58,483 nucleotides of DNA from an uncultured Paraprevotella sp. (GTDB lineage Bacteria > Bacteroidota > Bacteroidia > Bacteroidales > Bacteroidaceae): NCBI GenBank assembly GCA_944320765.1, contig CALUIS010000021.1, forward strand, positions 1-58,483. Direction: 5' to 3'. The notes below the pieces were generated by a model. That model did not search any database, was not told where the DNA came from, and worked only from the letters and a program-made list of their open reading frames with translations. Of this stretch, positions 33,759 through 42,351 are shown one piece after another. How positions within the stretch are numbered: position 1 is the first letter of the stretch; the number at the start of each line of letters is the position of its first letter. The position numbers were made by a program, and so were the translations under genes.

Positions 33759-35660
33759 ATGAAATTCATTAAGAAAATAGACATATTCGTATTCAAAGCC
33801 TATTCCTTACTCTTTGTCGGTACGTTCTTCATCTGCCTGTTCATTTTCTTGATGCAGTTCATGTGGCGTTATGTGGACGAACTCATCGGCAAGGGACTGA
33901 CGCTGGACGTCCTCGCCCACTTCTTCTACTACGCCGCGCTGACGTTGATTCCCATGTCCCTCCCGCTGGCCATCCTGCTGGCCTCGCTCATCACCTTCGG
34001 AAACCTGGGAGAACGGTTCGAGCTGCTGTCCATGAAAGCCGCCGGAATCCCGCTGGTCCGCATCCTGCGCCCCCTCGTCATTTTCAATTTCCTGCTTTGC
34101 ATCGGCTCATTCTACTTCCAGAACGTGACCGGCCCGGAAGCACAGCGCAAATTCTACGCCCTCATCTACTCCATGAAGCAGAAATCGCCCGAATTGGAAA
34201 TCCCCCAAGGCATCTTCTACAGCGAAATACCAGGCTACAACATCTTTGTGGAAGAAAAAGGCAAGGACAACGGCATGCTCTACGGCGTGATGATCTACAG
34301 CACGACGGACGGATACGAAGATGCCCAGATCGTGCTGGCAGACTCGGCCGAGCTCCAGTCCACGGCCGACGAGAAGCACCTCATGCTGACCCTTTTTGCC
34401 GGCGAACGGTTCCGCAACATGCAGGCACAAGGCAACATGATGGCACGAAGCAACGTGCCCTACATGCGGGAGACGTTCATCAAGGAAACCGACCTGATCC
34501 CTTTCGACAACAACATGGACATGATGGACGCCAGCGTATTCAGCGGAAGGGCACAGACCAAGAACCTTCGCGAAATCACCCATGGCATCGACTCGCTGGC
34601 ACACAAAAGCGACAGCATCGGACGCTCGCTCTATGCCTACATGAACCGTTCCACCTTCCGCAGGAAAGAACGCATCGCCCCACAAGATTCCGTCAGAATC
34701 GCACAACAGGCCTTGACGTTCGACACCTTATACTACCGGATGTCCCCCGACCAGCAACAGAACGTCCTGAGAAGAGCCATGCAGAAAAGCACCGTGGCAT
34801 CCAATGAATATGAATTCAGGAGCCTGGTCTCCACCGACGTGGACAAATCCACGTGGGTCCACCAGGTGGAATGGCACAAGAAATTCACCCTTTCGCTGGC
34901 CTGCCTGTTCTTCTTCTTCATCGGCGCCCCCCTCGGAGCCATCATCCGGAAAGGCGGCCTTGGCGTCCCCGTCGTCATCTCCGTGGCCATCTTCATCTTC
35001 TACTACATCATCAATGTATCGGGAGAGAAAATGGCCAAAAGCGGCGAATGGATACCATGGTTCGGCGAGTGGCTCAGCTCCATGGTGCTTTGCCCCATCG
35101 GCATCTTCCTGACCTATAAGGCCAACAAAGACTCCGCCGTGTTCAACATCGAGGCATACATCAACATCATACGGAAAATATTGGGCCTGAGACTCTCGCG
35201 GCACATCGCCCGGAAAGAAGTCATCATCCACGACCCCGACTATCCCGCGGTACAAGCATCCTTGGCCACGATGGCCGAAGAATGGCAGGATTACGCCCAA
35301 AAGGCCCGCTTGCGGTTCCCGCCACACTATGCGCATATTTTCTTCCGCGACATTGACGACCAAACCGTCGTGCAACTGAACCAGGAAATGGAAGACCTCA
35401 TTTCCATCTTGTCCAACAGCCGGGACGCCGCGATCCTGGACGCCCTGAACAAAATCCCCATCCTGTCCACGCACGCGCACACGCGCCCGTTCCATAATTA
35501 TAAGTGGAATATGGCACTGGGAATCTTCTTCCCCGCCGGCGTGTTCTTCTACTTCAGAATCTGGGGATACAGGCTGCGGCTCTACAAGGATATCCAACAA
35601 ATCAGGAAATATAGCGCTTTTATCATCGAACGCATAGGAAAAATATCAAAAACAGAATAA
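33759..35660 (+). CDS. lptF: LptF/LptG-family lipopolysaccharide export permease
   Basis: A 633-residue YjgP/YjgQ-type inner-membrane permease. Helices occur at about 15-40, 55-80 and 100-120 (with the conserved segment LGERFELLSMKAAGIPLVRI), a large periplasmic beta-jellyroll region spans about 125-370, and a second helix cluster with FFFFIGAPLGAIIRKGGLGV follows. With LptB, LptC and partners it extracts lipopolysaccharide from the inner membrane. The protein is about 270 residues longer than the E. coli relatives; the extra C-terminal part (about 470-633) is a cytoplasmic extension plus a final hydrophobic pair, as in other Bacteroidetes. ribBA follows by 12 nt. Confidence 0.85.
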   Translation: MKFIKKIDIFVFKAYSLLFVGTFFICLFIFLMQFMWRYVDELIGKGLTLDVLAHFFYYAALTLIPMSLPLAILLASLITFGNLGERFELLSMKAAGIPLVRILRPLVIFNFLLCIGSFYFQNVTGPEAQRKFYALIYSMKQKSPELEIPQGIFYSEIPGYNIFVEEKGKDNGMLYGVMIYSTTDGYEDAQIVLADSAELQSTADEKHLMLTLFAGERFRNMQAQGNMMARSNVPYMRETFIKETDLIPFDNNMDMMDASVFSGRAQTKNLREITHGIDSLAHKSDSIGRSLYAYMNRSTFRRKERIAPQDSVRIAQQALTFDTLYYRMSPDQQQNVLRRAMQKSTVASNEYEFRSLVSTDVDKSTWVHQVEWHKKFTLSLACLFFFFIGAPLGAIIRKGGLGVPVVISVAIFIFYYIINVSGEKMAKSGEWIPWFGEWLSSMVLCPIGIFLTYKANKDSAVFNIEAYINIIRKILGLRLSRHIARKEVIIHDPDYPAVQASLATMAEEWQDYAQKARLRFPPHYAHIFFRDIDDQTVVQLNQEMEDLISILSNSRDAAILDALNKIPILSTHAHTRPFHNYKWNMALGIFFPAGVFFYFRIWGYRLRLYKDIQQIRKYSAFIIERIGKISKTE

Positions 35661-35672
35661 ACGCATAAGGTC

Positions 35673-36887
35673 ATGGATACATTCAAACTGAATTCAATAG
35701 AAGAGGCCATTGCCGATTTCAAGGAAGGCAAGTTCGTCATCGTGGTAGACGACGAGGACCGTGAGAACGAAGGCGACTTCATCACAGCGGCGGAAATGAT
35801 CACGCCGGAGAAAGTGAACTTCATGCTCAAGGAAGGGCGCGGGGTGCTCTGTGCGCCTATCACCATTTCACGGAGCGAAGAACTCGACCTGCCCCACCAG
35901 GTATATAACAACACCTCCATACTGGGCACCCCCTTTACCATTACCGTAGACAAGCTGGAAGGATGCACCACCGGCGTATCCGCCCACGACCGCGCGGCCA
36001 CCATCCGCGCACTGGCCGATCCCGCCTCACGTCCGGAAACGTTCGGACGACCGGGGCACATCAACCCCCTCTACGCCCAGGACAAAGGCGTGCTGCGCCG
36101 CGCCGGACATACGGAAGCCGCCATCGACCTGGCCCGGCTGGCCAACCTGCAGCCGGCCGCCGCACTGATTGAAATCCTGAATCCGGACGGAACCATGGCC
36201 CGTATGCCCGAACTGCAGAAAGTGTCCGAACGCTTCGGCATCAAGATCATTGCCATCCGCGACCTGATCGCCTACCGGCTGAAGCAGGAGTCCCTGGTGG
36301 AGCGCGGGCCGGAAGTGGACATGCCCACCGAGTACGGACATTTCCGCGACATCACCTTCCGCCAAATCAGCAACGGGCTGGAACACGTGGCCCTCATCAA
36401 AGGACAATGGGAACCGGACGAGCCTATCCTGGTACGCGTCCATTCGTCCTGCGTCACGGGAGACATCTTCGGCAGCCAACGCTGCGACTGCGGGGCCCAG
36501 CTGCACAAGTCCATGCGCATGATCGAGGAGGCCGGAAAAGGCGTGGTCCTCTACATGAACCAGGAAGGACGCGGCATCGGCCTCTTCAACAAGATGAAAG
36601 CCTACAAACTGCAAGAGGAAGGGCTGGACACCGTTGACGCCAACATCCACCTCGGCTTCCTGCCGGACGAACGCGAATACGGAGTCGGTGCGCAAATCCT
36701 GCATGAACTGGGCGTACACAAGATGCGGCTGCTCACCAACAATCCGGTGAAACGGGTGGGATTGGAAGCTTACGGACTGGAAATCGTGGAGAACGTACCC
36801 ATTGAGGTGCCCGTCACCCCGTATGACGAGAAATACATGCGCACCAAGAAAGAACGCATGGGACACACGCTGCATTTCAACAAGTAA
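35673..36887 (+). CDS. ribBA: Bifunctional riboflavin enzyme RibBA
   Basis: A 404-residue fusion of two riboflavin-pathway enzymes. Residues about 1-205 are 3,4-dihydroxy-2-butanone 4-phosphate synthase (RibB), with the acidic loop [11 protein letters not shown] and [10 protein letters not shown]. Residues about 210-400 are GTP cyclohydrolase II (RibA), with the zinc cysteines in [12 protein letters not shown] and the substrate loop [16 protein letters not shown]. It makes both starting compounds for lumazine synthesis from ribulose 5-phosphate and GTP. It is co-transcribed with lptF; no FMN riboswitch is seen. Confidence 0.97.
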   Translation: MDTFKLNSIEEAIADFKEGKFVIVVDDEDRENEGDFITAAEMITPEKVNFMLKEGRGVLCAPITISRSEELDLPHQVYNNTSILGTPFTITVDKLEGCTTGVSAHDRAATIRALADPASRPETFGRPGHINPLYAQDKGVLRRAGHTEAAIDLARLANLQPAAALIEILNPDGTMARMPELQKVSERFGIKIIAIRDLIAYRLKQESLVERGPEVDMPTEYGHFRDITFRQISNGLEHVALIKGQWEPDEPILVRVHSSCVTGDIFGSQRCDCGAQLHKSMRMIEEAGKGVVLYMNQEGRGIGLFNKMKAYKLQEEGLDTVDANIHLGFLPDEREYGVGAQILHELGVHKMRLLTNNPVKRVGLEAYGLEIVENVPIEVPVTPYDEKYMRTKKERMGHTLHFNK

Positions 36888-36960
36888 GCCTTTCGGCCTC
36901 AAAAAGACACCTTTTGTTGAAAATAAGAATAAAACAATAGCAAAATTCCGCAAAAACAGT

Positions 36961-36968
36961 TACCTTTG
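36961..36968 (+). promoter_or_regulatory. -7 promoter element of aminotransferase gene
   Basis: TACCTTTG, a perfect TAnnTTTG match 41 nt before the ATG at 37010. Confidence 0.6.
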
Positions 36969-37009
36969 CAACACGAAACAAAGGCATAGGACTATTAAAG
37001 ACATATCAC

Positions 37010-38203
37010 ATGAACCAATTATCAGACCGTTTGAACAGACTGGCACCTTCCGCAACGCTGGCCATGTCGCAGAAAAGCAGTGAACTGAAAGCACAAGGCG
37101 TGGATGTCATCAACCTCAGCGTAGGTGAACCCGACTTCAACACGCCCGACCATATCAAGGCCGCAGCCATCAAGGCCGTGGAAGAAAACTACTCCCGCTA
37201 CTCCCCCGTGCCGGGTTATCCCGCTCTGAGGGAAGCCATCGCGGCCAAACTGAAAAAAGAGAACGGGCTGGACTATGCCCCCTCTCAGATATTGTGTTCC
37301 AACGGCGCCAAGCAATCGGTATGCAACGCCATCATGGCCTTGGTCAACGCCGGAGACGAGGTCATCATCCCGGCCCCCTATTGGGTCAGCTATCCCCAGA
37401 TGGTGAAACTGGCCGAAGGCGAACCCGTCATCGTGGAAGCCGGCATCGAACAGGATTTCAAGATCACGCCGGAACAACTGGAGGCCGCCATCACGCCCAA
37501 GACCCGGGCCCTCATCCTCTGCTCCCCGAGCAACCCCACCGGCTCTGTCTACTCCAGAGAGGAACTGAAAGGACTGGCCGGGGTCATCGCCCGCCACGAG
37601 CGCGTCATCGTCATCGCGGACGAGATCTACGAACATATCAACTACATCGGCAAGCACGAGAGCATCGCACAGTTCACGGAAATAAGAGACCGCGTGGTCA
37701 TCGTCAACGGTGTGTCCAAGGCATATGCCATGACGGGGTGGCGTATCGGCTTCATCGCCGCACCGGAATGGATCGTGAAAGGATGCAACAAGCTGCAAGG
37801 ACAATATACCAGCGGCCCCTGCTCCGTATCGCAGAAAGCGGCCGAAGCCGCCTACACCGGGTCGCAGCAATGCGTGGAAGACATGCGCCAGGCCTTTGAA
37901 CGCCGCAAGGACCTCATCGTGAAACTGGCCAAAGAGATTCCGGGGCTGGAAGTGAACAACCCCGAAGGCGCGTTCTACCTCTTCCCCAAATGCAGTTCCT
38001 ATTTTGGCAAGAAAGACGGCGACCGCGTCATCAACAACTCCACGGACTTTGCGATGTACCTGCTCGAAGTGGGCCATGTAGCCACCGTAGGCGGCGACGC
38101 CTTCGGTTCGCCCGAATGCTTCCGCATGAGCTACGCCACGAGCGACGAGAATATCGTGGAAGCCATGAAACGCATCAAAGAGACTTTGGCAAGGCTGAAA
38201 TAA
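37010..38203 (+). CDS. aspC: Class I aspartate/aromatic aminotransferase
   Basis: A 397-residue PLP-dependent fold-type I enzyme of the bacterial aspartate aminotransferase subgroup. Key motifs are INLSVGEPDFNTPDHIK, YWVSYPQMVKLA, SPSNPTGSVYSREEL and the cofactor lysine Lys237 in NGVSKAYAMTGWRIGF, with the substrate-binding Arg in FRMSYATS. It moves an amino group between aspartate (or an aromatic amino acid) and 2-oxoglutarate. The gene symbol is by best family match; related Ala or Tyr aminotransferases look alike. It is monocistronic, with its own promoter and a strong terminator after it. Confidence 0.88.
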   Translation: MNQLSDRLNRLAPSATLAMSQKSSELKAQGVDVINLSVGEPDFNTPDHIKAAAIKAVEENYSRYSPVPGYPALREAIAAKLKKENGLDYAPSQILCSNGAKQSVCNAIMALVNAGDEVIIPAPYWVSYPQMVKLAEGEPVIVEAGIEQDFKITPEQLEAAITPKTRALILCSPSNPTGSVYSREELKGLAGVIARHERVIVIADEIYEHINYIGKHESIAQFTEIRDRVVIVNGVSKAYAMTGWRIGFIAAPEWIVKGCNKLQGQYTSGPCSVSQKAAEAAYTGSQQCVEDMRQAFERRKDLIVKLAKEIPGLEVNNPEGAFYLFPKCSSYFGKKDGDRVINNSTDFAMYLLEVGHVATVGGDAFGSPECFRMSYATSDENIVEAMKRIKETLARLK

Positions 38204-38222
38204 GCTCGACCCACCAAGAACT

Positions 38223-38267
38223 CAAAGCCAGAGGGGGATGCGCGAAACGCATCCCCCTCTGGCTTTG
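38223..38267. terminator. Hairpin terminator after aminotransferase gene
   Basis: A perfect 20-bp stem (38223-38242 with 38248-38267, loop CGAAA) starts 20 nt after the aminotransferase stop. It is GC-rich and works in either direction, sitting between converging genes; the U-tract after it on the plus strand is weak. Confidence 0.7.
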
Positions 38268-38273
38268 ATGCCA

Positions 38274-38305
38274 CACAAAAAAAGCCTCCATCCTCACGGA
38301 TGGAG
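38274..38305 (-). terminator. Intrinsic terminator of ferredoxin gene
   Basis: On the minus strand there is CTCCATCC-GTGA-GGATGGAG followed by GCTTTTTTTTGT. It is a compact rho-independent terminator 46 nt after the ferredoxin stop. Confidence 0.8.
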
Positions 38306-38351
38306 ACCCTCCTCCAATTCTTAAAACCTAATAAAAAAACACCACTTCCTC

Positions 38352-38519
38352 TTAGCCCAGAGAAATGGCACCAGAAGGACAAACATCAGCGCAAGTGCCG
38401 CACTCCGTGCAAGCGTCTGCGTTGATTACATACTTTTCGCCTTCAGAAATAGCACCTACCGGACACTCGTCGATGCAAGTGCCGCAAGCTACACAATCAT
38501 CACTAATTACGTAAGCCAT
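38352..38519 (-). CDS. 2[4Fe-4S] ferredoxin
   Basis: A 55-residue bacterial-type ferredoxin, translated directly from the sequence. It contains two CxxCxxCxxxCP-type motifs (CVACGTCIDECP and CTECGTCADVCP), each binding one 4Fe-4S cluster. The start at 38519 (MAYVISDDC) is standard. It carries low-potential electrons, for example to pyruvate:ferredoxin oxidoreductase or Rnf. It is monocistronic with a full promoter (38568-38599) and its own terminator (38274-38305). The gene is small and easily missed, but the cysteine pattern is unambiguous. Confidence 0.95.
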   Translation of the reverse strand: MAYVISDDCVACGTCIDECPVGAISEGEKYVINADACTECGTCADVCPSGAISLG

Positions 38520-38567
38520 ATCAATTAAATTTTAAATTATTAATGCCTTGTTTGTTTAACAATACCG

Positions 38568-38599
38568 CAAAGGTAGTATTAAAAAGCCATCCCCCCAAA
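38568..38599 (-). promoter_or_regulatory. Promoter of ferredoxin gene
   Basis: On the minus strand there is TTTG at 38599-38596, a 20-nt spacer, then TACCTTTG at 38575-38568. Both elements match the Bacteroidetes consensus. Confidence 0.75.
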
Positions 38600-38663
38600 T
38601 ATTTTCATCACTATTTTTAGTGATTTTCGTCTGAAAAGCCACGCCCCAATGCAATAAGCGGCG

Positions 38664-38671
38664 TATCTTTG
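38664..38671 (+). promoter_or_regulatory. -7 promoter element of porT
   Basis: TATCTTTG, 29 nt before the porT ATG. Confidence 0.6.
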
Positions 38672-38700
38672 CGTTGTTTTCTAATAAATATCCATGATTC

Positions 38701-39405
38701 ATGAGAAAGATTCTGGCCGCCATCGTCAGCCTGTTGTGCGCCTACAGCCTGCAGGCACAAGAGCAAAAGCTCCAGAACCGCCCCTACATCGACCAACGGA
38801 GATTCCACTATGGCTTCCTCTTCGGCGTACACATGCAGGACCTGGAGCTACAGAACAACGGTTTCACCGATCCTGAGACCGGCCAGCAATGGTATGCCGA
38901 TGTGGACAACTACGGACCAGGGTTCAGTGTGGGCGTATTGGGCGAAATGCGCCTGAACAACTATCTGGCCCTCCGGCTCGTCCCCACCCTGCACTTCGGC
39001 CAGAAGCACGTGTCCTTCCATGAACAGTCCACGGGGCAAGACACCACCCAGAATATCAAGTCTACCTATATTTCCGTCCCGCTGGACCTGAAGTTTTCCG
39101 CCCCGCGCTACAACAACTTCCGCCCTTACTTCATCGCCGGAGTGAACCCGATGGTAGACCTGACGACCAAGAAGCAGAAAGCCCTGCTCCTGAAACCGTT
39201 CGACTGCTACATCGAAGTGGGCATGGGCTGTGACATCTACCTGCCCTTTTTCAAGCTCATCCCCGAACTGAAGTTCTGTTTCGGGCTGATGGACATCTTA
39301 CAAAGAAACCGCAACGATTTGATTGACAATTCGCTGCGGAAGTTCACCCAGTCTCTGGACGGAGCCTCGTCCAAGATGATTGTGCTGACGTTCTATTTCG
39401 AGTAA
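38701..39405 (+). CDS. porT: Type IX secretion outer-membrane protein PorT
   Basis: A 234-residue exported beta-barrel protein (signal peptide ending SLQAQ). The sequence follows PorT closely: FHYGFLFGVHMQDLELQNNG, ADVDNYGPGFSVGVLGEMRL, LVPTLHFGQKHVSF, and a final aromatic YFE typical of outer-membrane barrels. PorT is a component required for T9SS export of gingipain-like and adhesin cargo. Its presence supports reading the C-terminal tails of the 14362-18023 proteins and the GH43 enzyme as T9SS signals. It stands alone and converges with the nucleotidase gene, 4 nt between stops. Confidence 0.85.
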   Translation: MRKILAAIVSLLCAYSLQAQEQKLQNRPYIDQRRFHYGFLFGVHMQDLELQNNGFTDPETGQQWYADVDNYGPGFSVGVLGEMRLNNYLALRLVPTLHFGQKHVSFHEQSTGQDTTQNIKSTYISVPLDLKFSAPRYNNFRPYFIAGVNPMVDLTTKKQKALLLKPFDCYIEVGMGCDIYLPFFKLIPELKFCFGLMDILQRNRNDLIDNSLRKFTQSLDGASSKMIVLTFYFE

Positions 39406-39409
39406 GGCT

Positions 39410-40285
39410 TCAGTCGCCCACCGGCTCCATGTCGAGCAGCAACATGCCGACATAACGGCCGTGCTTGCCCATCTGGTTGCAATACACGTCCTTGCCATCA
39501 GCATCCTTCATCACCTCAGGCCGCTCGAAATAGGAATGGGAATGCCCGCCCAATATGACATCTATGCCATGCGAAGCCGGGATCAGTTCCGTATCGTCCA
39601 CCCCTTCTATGTCCCAACCCAGATGGGAGAGGCAGACCACCAGGTCGCAATGTTCCTTCCCCCTCAATTCTGCGGCCACACGGTTGGCCGCCGCGATGGG
39701 GTCCTCATACGTCACGCCTTTATAATTCTCAGAGGCCACCATGCCCTCCAGTTGCGTCCCCAGTCCGAACACGCCAATCCTCAGGCCTTTCCGCTCCAAC
39801 ACCACATAGGGCTTGACCATCCCTTCCACCACCGTACCCTCGAAATGATAGTTGGCACAGACCACCGGGAACTCGGCCATGCGGAAAATGCGGGCCATGT
39901 TGTCCAGCCCGAAATCGAACTCATGGTTCCCGATGGCCACGGCATCGTAGCGCATCTCGTTCATCAGCCGCACTTCCACCTCACCCTTATATAAATTATA
40001 GTAAGCGGAACCTTGAGAGAAATCCCCGCTGTCGAACAACAGCAGTTCCGGATCTTCTTTCCGCAAGCCGCGCACCAATGCCGCCCGGCGCACCATGCCT
40101 CCCTTGCCGGCCAAAGCCGTGTCGGAAGAATGGACGCTCACCGGCATCACACAGCTGTGCGTGTCGTTGGTGTGCAACACCCGAAGTTCCACCCCGCCAT
40201 CCCGGACGGACCAAGCCGTACCCGCCAGACAACATACAGCCACAAGGGCCAAAAGCCTCATCTTTCCCATACTTGTTCCTTTCAT
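39410..40285 (-). CDS. Exported metallophosphatase (UshA-type 5'-nucleotidase N-terminal half)
   Basis: A 291-residue calcineurin-like phosphatase domain with a signal peptide (MGKMRLLALVAVCCLAGTAW). Metal-binding motifs are VLHTNDTHS, LFDSGDFSQGS, IGNHEFDFG, SHLGWD and GGHSHSYF. It corresponds to the first domain of UshA/5'-nucleotidases, which dephosphorylate nucleotides in the periplasm. The C-terminal substrate domain is the separate gene just upstream (40282-41037), as in other Bacteroidetes. ATG 40285 overlaps that gene's stop as ATGA; ATG 40270, preceded by AAAGGA, is a good alternative. Confidence 0.85.
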   Translation of the reverse strand: MKGTSMGKMRLLALVAVCCLAGTAWSVRDGGVELRVLHTNDTHSCVMPVSVHSSDTALAGKGGMVRRAALVRGLRKEDPELLLFDSGDFSQGSAYYNLYKGEVEVRLMNEMRYDAVAIGNHEFDFGLDNMARIFRMAEFPVVCANYHFEGTVVEGMVKPYVVLERKGLRIGVFGLGTQLEGMVASENYKGVTYEDPIAAANRVAAELRGKEHCDLVVCLSHLGWDIEGVDDTELIPASHGIDVILGGHSHSYFERPEVMKDADGKDVYCNQMGKHGRYVGMLLLDMEPVGD

Positions 40286-41037
40286 TGCACCACAATCCTC
40301 CCTTCCATCCTTGCCGTGACTTTCCGCCCTTGCGCCTTGGCCCGGCGTATGGCCTCCATTATCAGGTCGCGCACCATGAGCGGCGTCTCGTTCTTCGAAA
40401 GGCCATCCTTGAGCGCATACATCCGGTCATTCCCTTCAGCCAGATAATCCAATGTAGCAACCACATAGATGCTGTCCGCCTTTATCGGCATTCCTCCGAC
40501 TTCAGCATTCAACAAACGCCCGTCTGCCGTAATGACCAGATGCGCCCCGCTGATGCCCTCGCCCCCAACGGCCGCAACCTGCTGCATCAGCTCCATCAAC
40601 TTACCCCCCGTCAGGGCCACCATACAAAGACGGTTCTCAAAAGGCGCGATTTCCAGCACATCGCCATACGTCACCTGGCCTTGGGGCATCGTACTGCGCA
40701 AGCCGCCGATGTTGCACAAACCGATATCAGCCTTCTTGCCTACCCGCACGGAAGCCTCGCGCAACACGTCGGCCACGAAGTTGGACAACAGGCTTTCCGG
40801 CCGGTCGGCCTGCATGGCCACCTCGCTCTCTCCCAGCACCGGCGACATGATGCTGTCCACCGCATGGCGGTAGGGAGCCACCACCCGCAAGGCCGCGCTG
40901 TCCGGCACCGCGTCCAGCCGCTTCGTCACCTCGTAACGTCCCGCCTTCACTCCCCGCAGCTCATAACGCTGGGCAAAGCCGGCAACCGCCGTTCCCCAAC
41001 AGACGGACAAAGACAATATTCTGAACATTTTCATCAT
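40282..41037 (-). CDS. 5'-nucleotidase C-terminal domain protein
   Basis: A 251-residue exported protein (signal about 1-22) consisting of the 5'-nucleotidase C-terminal (substrate-binding) domain: ESLLSNFVADVLREA, IGLCNIGGLRSTMPQGQ, TYGDVLEIAPFENRLCMV, LDYLAEGNDRMYAL. It lacks the metallophosphatase half, which is encoded immediately downstream with a 4-nt overlap. The pair therefore forms a split UshA-like enzyme. No clear promoter is seen upstream. Confidence 0.85.
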   Translation of the reverse strand: MMKMFRILSLSVCWGTAVAGFAQRYELRGVKAGRYEVTKRLDAVPDSAALRVVAPYRHAVDSIMSPVLGESEVAMQADRPESLLSNFVADVLREASVRVGKKADIGLCNIGGLRSTMPQGQVTYGDVLEIAPFENRLCMVALTGGKLMELMQQVAAVGGEGISGAHLVITADGRLLNAEVGGMPIKADSIYVVATLDYLAEGNDRMYALKDGLSKNETPLMVRDLIMEAIRRAKAQGRKVTARMEGRIVVQ

Positions 41038-41184
41038 ACCAAACTTTTTGACGAACCAAAATTACGAAAAAAACGCCACATCCTGCCAGGATCAGTCCGA
41101 AAAGTTGGTTGTATTCATTCTCCCATATCATTCAAAGCAACGGCGTCATATATAAAGGCAGGAACACGATGCCATTTTCCGTTT

Positions 41185-41495
41185 TCACATCCCCTCATCG
41201 AATATGACCAAGGAACGGGCTTCCTCGTCTTTTGCCTGACGTGGGGTAAGTTTTCGTCTGAAATAAAGCTCCAGGTTCATGAAAAGCATGTCAAGGTCAT
41301 CCAGATAAAGGTTGAAAAACTCCATCACTTGCGGGTTTACCTTGCTGAAGTCCACCAAAATGTAAGACGCATATTCCTTACGTGCGAATTCTTCCACGAT
41401 ATAACTCTTTCCTATACGCCTTCTATCAAAAGAGCCGTATCACCTTTATGGTTCTTCTTCCATTCCAGCAGTTTATCGTATATCTTTCTTCTCAT
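41185..41495 (-). pseudogene. AAA ATPase remnant, broken in Walker A and at its 3' end
   Basis: The reading starts MRRKIYDKLLEWKKNHKGD at 41495 and goes TALLIEGV, then hits TAG. In intact relatives (mobile Bacteroidetes ATPases, often with DUF4143) the next residues are RRxGKSYIVEEFA. Here only 5 nt separate GAAGGC and GGAAAGAGT instead of 12, a 7-nt deletion that shifts the frame inside the P-loop. The other frame continues SYIL, VDFSKVNPQVMEFFNLYL and LTPRQ, then stops at 41185, far short of the ~400-residue family. The remaining protein is not functional. Confidence 0.75.
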
Positions 41496-41767
41496 CATTC
41501 ACGTATTCCCCCTTATTGCATTATTGATATTTCACATATTCAAGATTATTGCATTTACAAAAGTACACTTTTTCTTGGATTAAGAAGAACCTTAGGATGT
41601 TTTTATTTCAATCTGTCGTTTAACATTGGTATATCGCGGAGCAGTTGTTCCCCAACGATTCTACAATGCCGCCCTTCTCCCTTTAGGGGGGGGAATCGCT
41701 TCCCATGACGTATTAAAAAACTATCATTCAAATAAGTGTAAGTTTATGCAGAAAAAGCCCCTGAGTA
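41496..41767. other. Gene-free interval before rplS
   Basis: AT-rich spacer between the ATPase remnant and the rplS promoter. No open frame with family resemblance is seen. A short run near 41636-41697 (GCGGAGCAGTT, then CTCCCTTTAGGGGGGGGAA) recalls part of the palindromic element but is not a full copy. Confidence 0.5.
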
Positions 41768-41798
41768 TTGGCCATTTCAAAAAAATGCCGTACCTTTG
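41768..41798 (+). promoter_or_regulatory. Promoter of rplS
   Basis: TTGG at 41768-41771, 19 nt, then TACCTTTG at 41791-41798. It leaves a leader of about 80 nt before the rplS ATG, long enough for autogenous control, though I cannot draw a specific L19-binding fold. Confidence 0.7.
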
Positions 41799-41885
41799 CA
41801 CCGCTTTCCGTACAATCGCTGGCAGGATGCAGAGTTCCCTGTTATGTTGTACCGGGACGACAAACAATTTAATGATTAAAAACAA

Positions 41886-42248
41886 ATGGCAGATTTAATT
41901 AAGATTGCAGAAGAAGCATTTGCCACAGGCAAGGAACACCCGAAATTCAAGGCAGGCGACACCGTCACTGTGGCATACAAAATCGTCGAAGGCAACAAGG
42001 AGCGTATCCAGCTGTACCGTGGTGTGGTCATCAAGATTTCAGGCCACCAGAACAAGAAGCGTTTCACGGTACGCAAGATGTCCGGCAACGTAGGTGTTGA
42101 GCGTATCTTCCCCATCGAAAGTCCGAACATCGACCGCATCGAAGTGAACAAGATTGGTAAGGTACGCCGTGCCAAATTGTATTACTTGCGCAAACTCACT
42201 GGAAAGAAGGCACGTATCCGCGAAAAACGTGTCATTTCAGGCGAATAA
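41886..42248 (+). CDS. rplS: 50S ribosomal protein L19
   Basis: A 120-residue ribosomal protein at the 30S-50S interface. It carries [67 protein letters not shown], and a basic C-terminus. It is slightly longer at the N-terminus than E. coli L19, as is normal in Bacteroidetes. It is monocistronic with a strong promoter and terminator. Confidence 0.98.
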   Translation: MADLIKIAEEAFATGKEHPKFKAGDTVTVAYKIVEGNKERIQLYRGVVIKISGHQNKKRFTVRKMSGNVGVERIFPIESPNIDRIEVNKIGKVRRAKLYYLRKLTGKKARIREKRVISGE

Positions 42249-42274
42249 GAGGAAACGGATATTTCCATCCATAC

Positions 42275-42325
42275 GACACAGCATCGGATTTTCCATTATG
42301 GAAACCCGATGCTGTGTCTGTTTTT
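42275..42325 (+). terminator. Terminator after rplS
   Basis: The arms GACACAGCATCGG (42275-42287) and CCGATGCTGTGTC (42306-42318) pair over 13 bp, followed by TGTTTTT. It lies between rplS and the converging cvfB-like gene and may serve both. Confidence 0.85.
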
Positions 42326-42351
42326 CCGGGAAAGCTCCCCCAAGGCCGGCA

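Noticed and set aside
41636..41697. Possible third palindromic element (GCGGAGCAGTT, CTCCCTTTAGGGG)
   Set aside because: Only short pieces match; the second arm and the GTCGC hairpin are absent.
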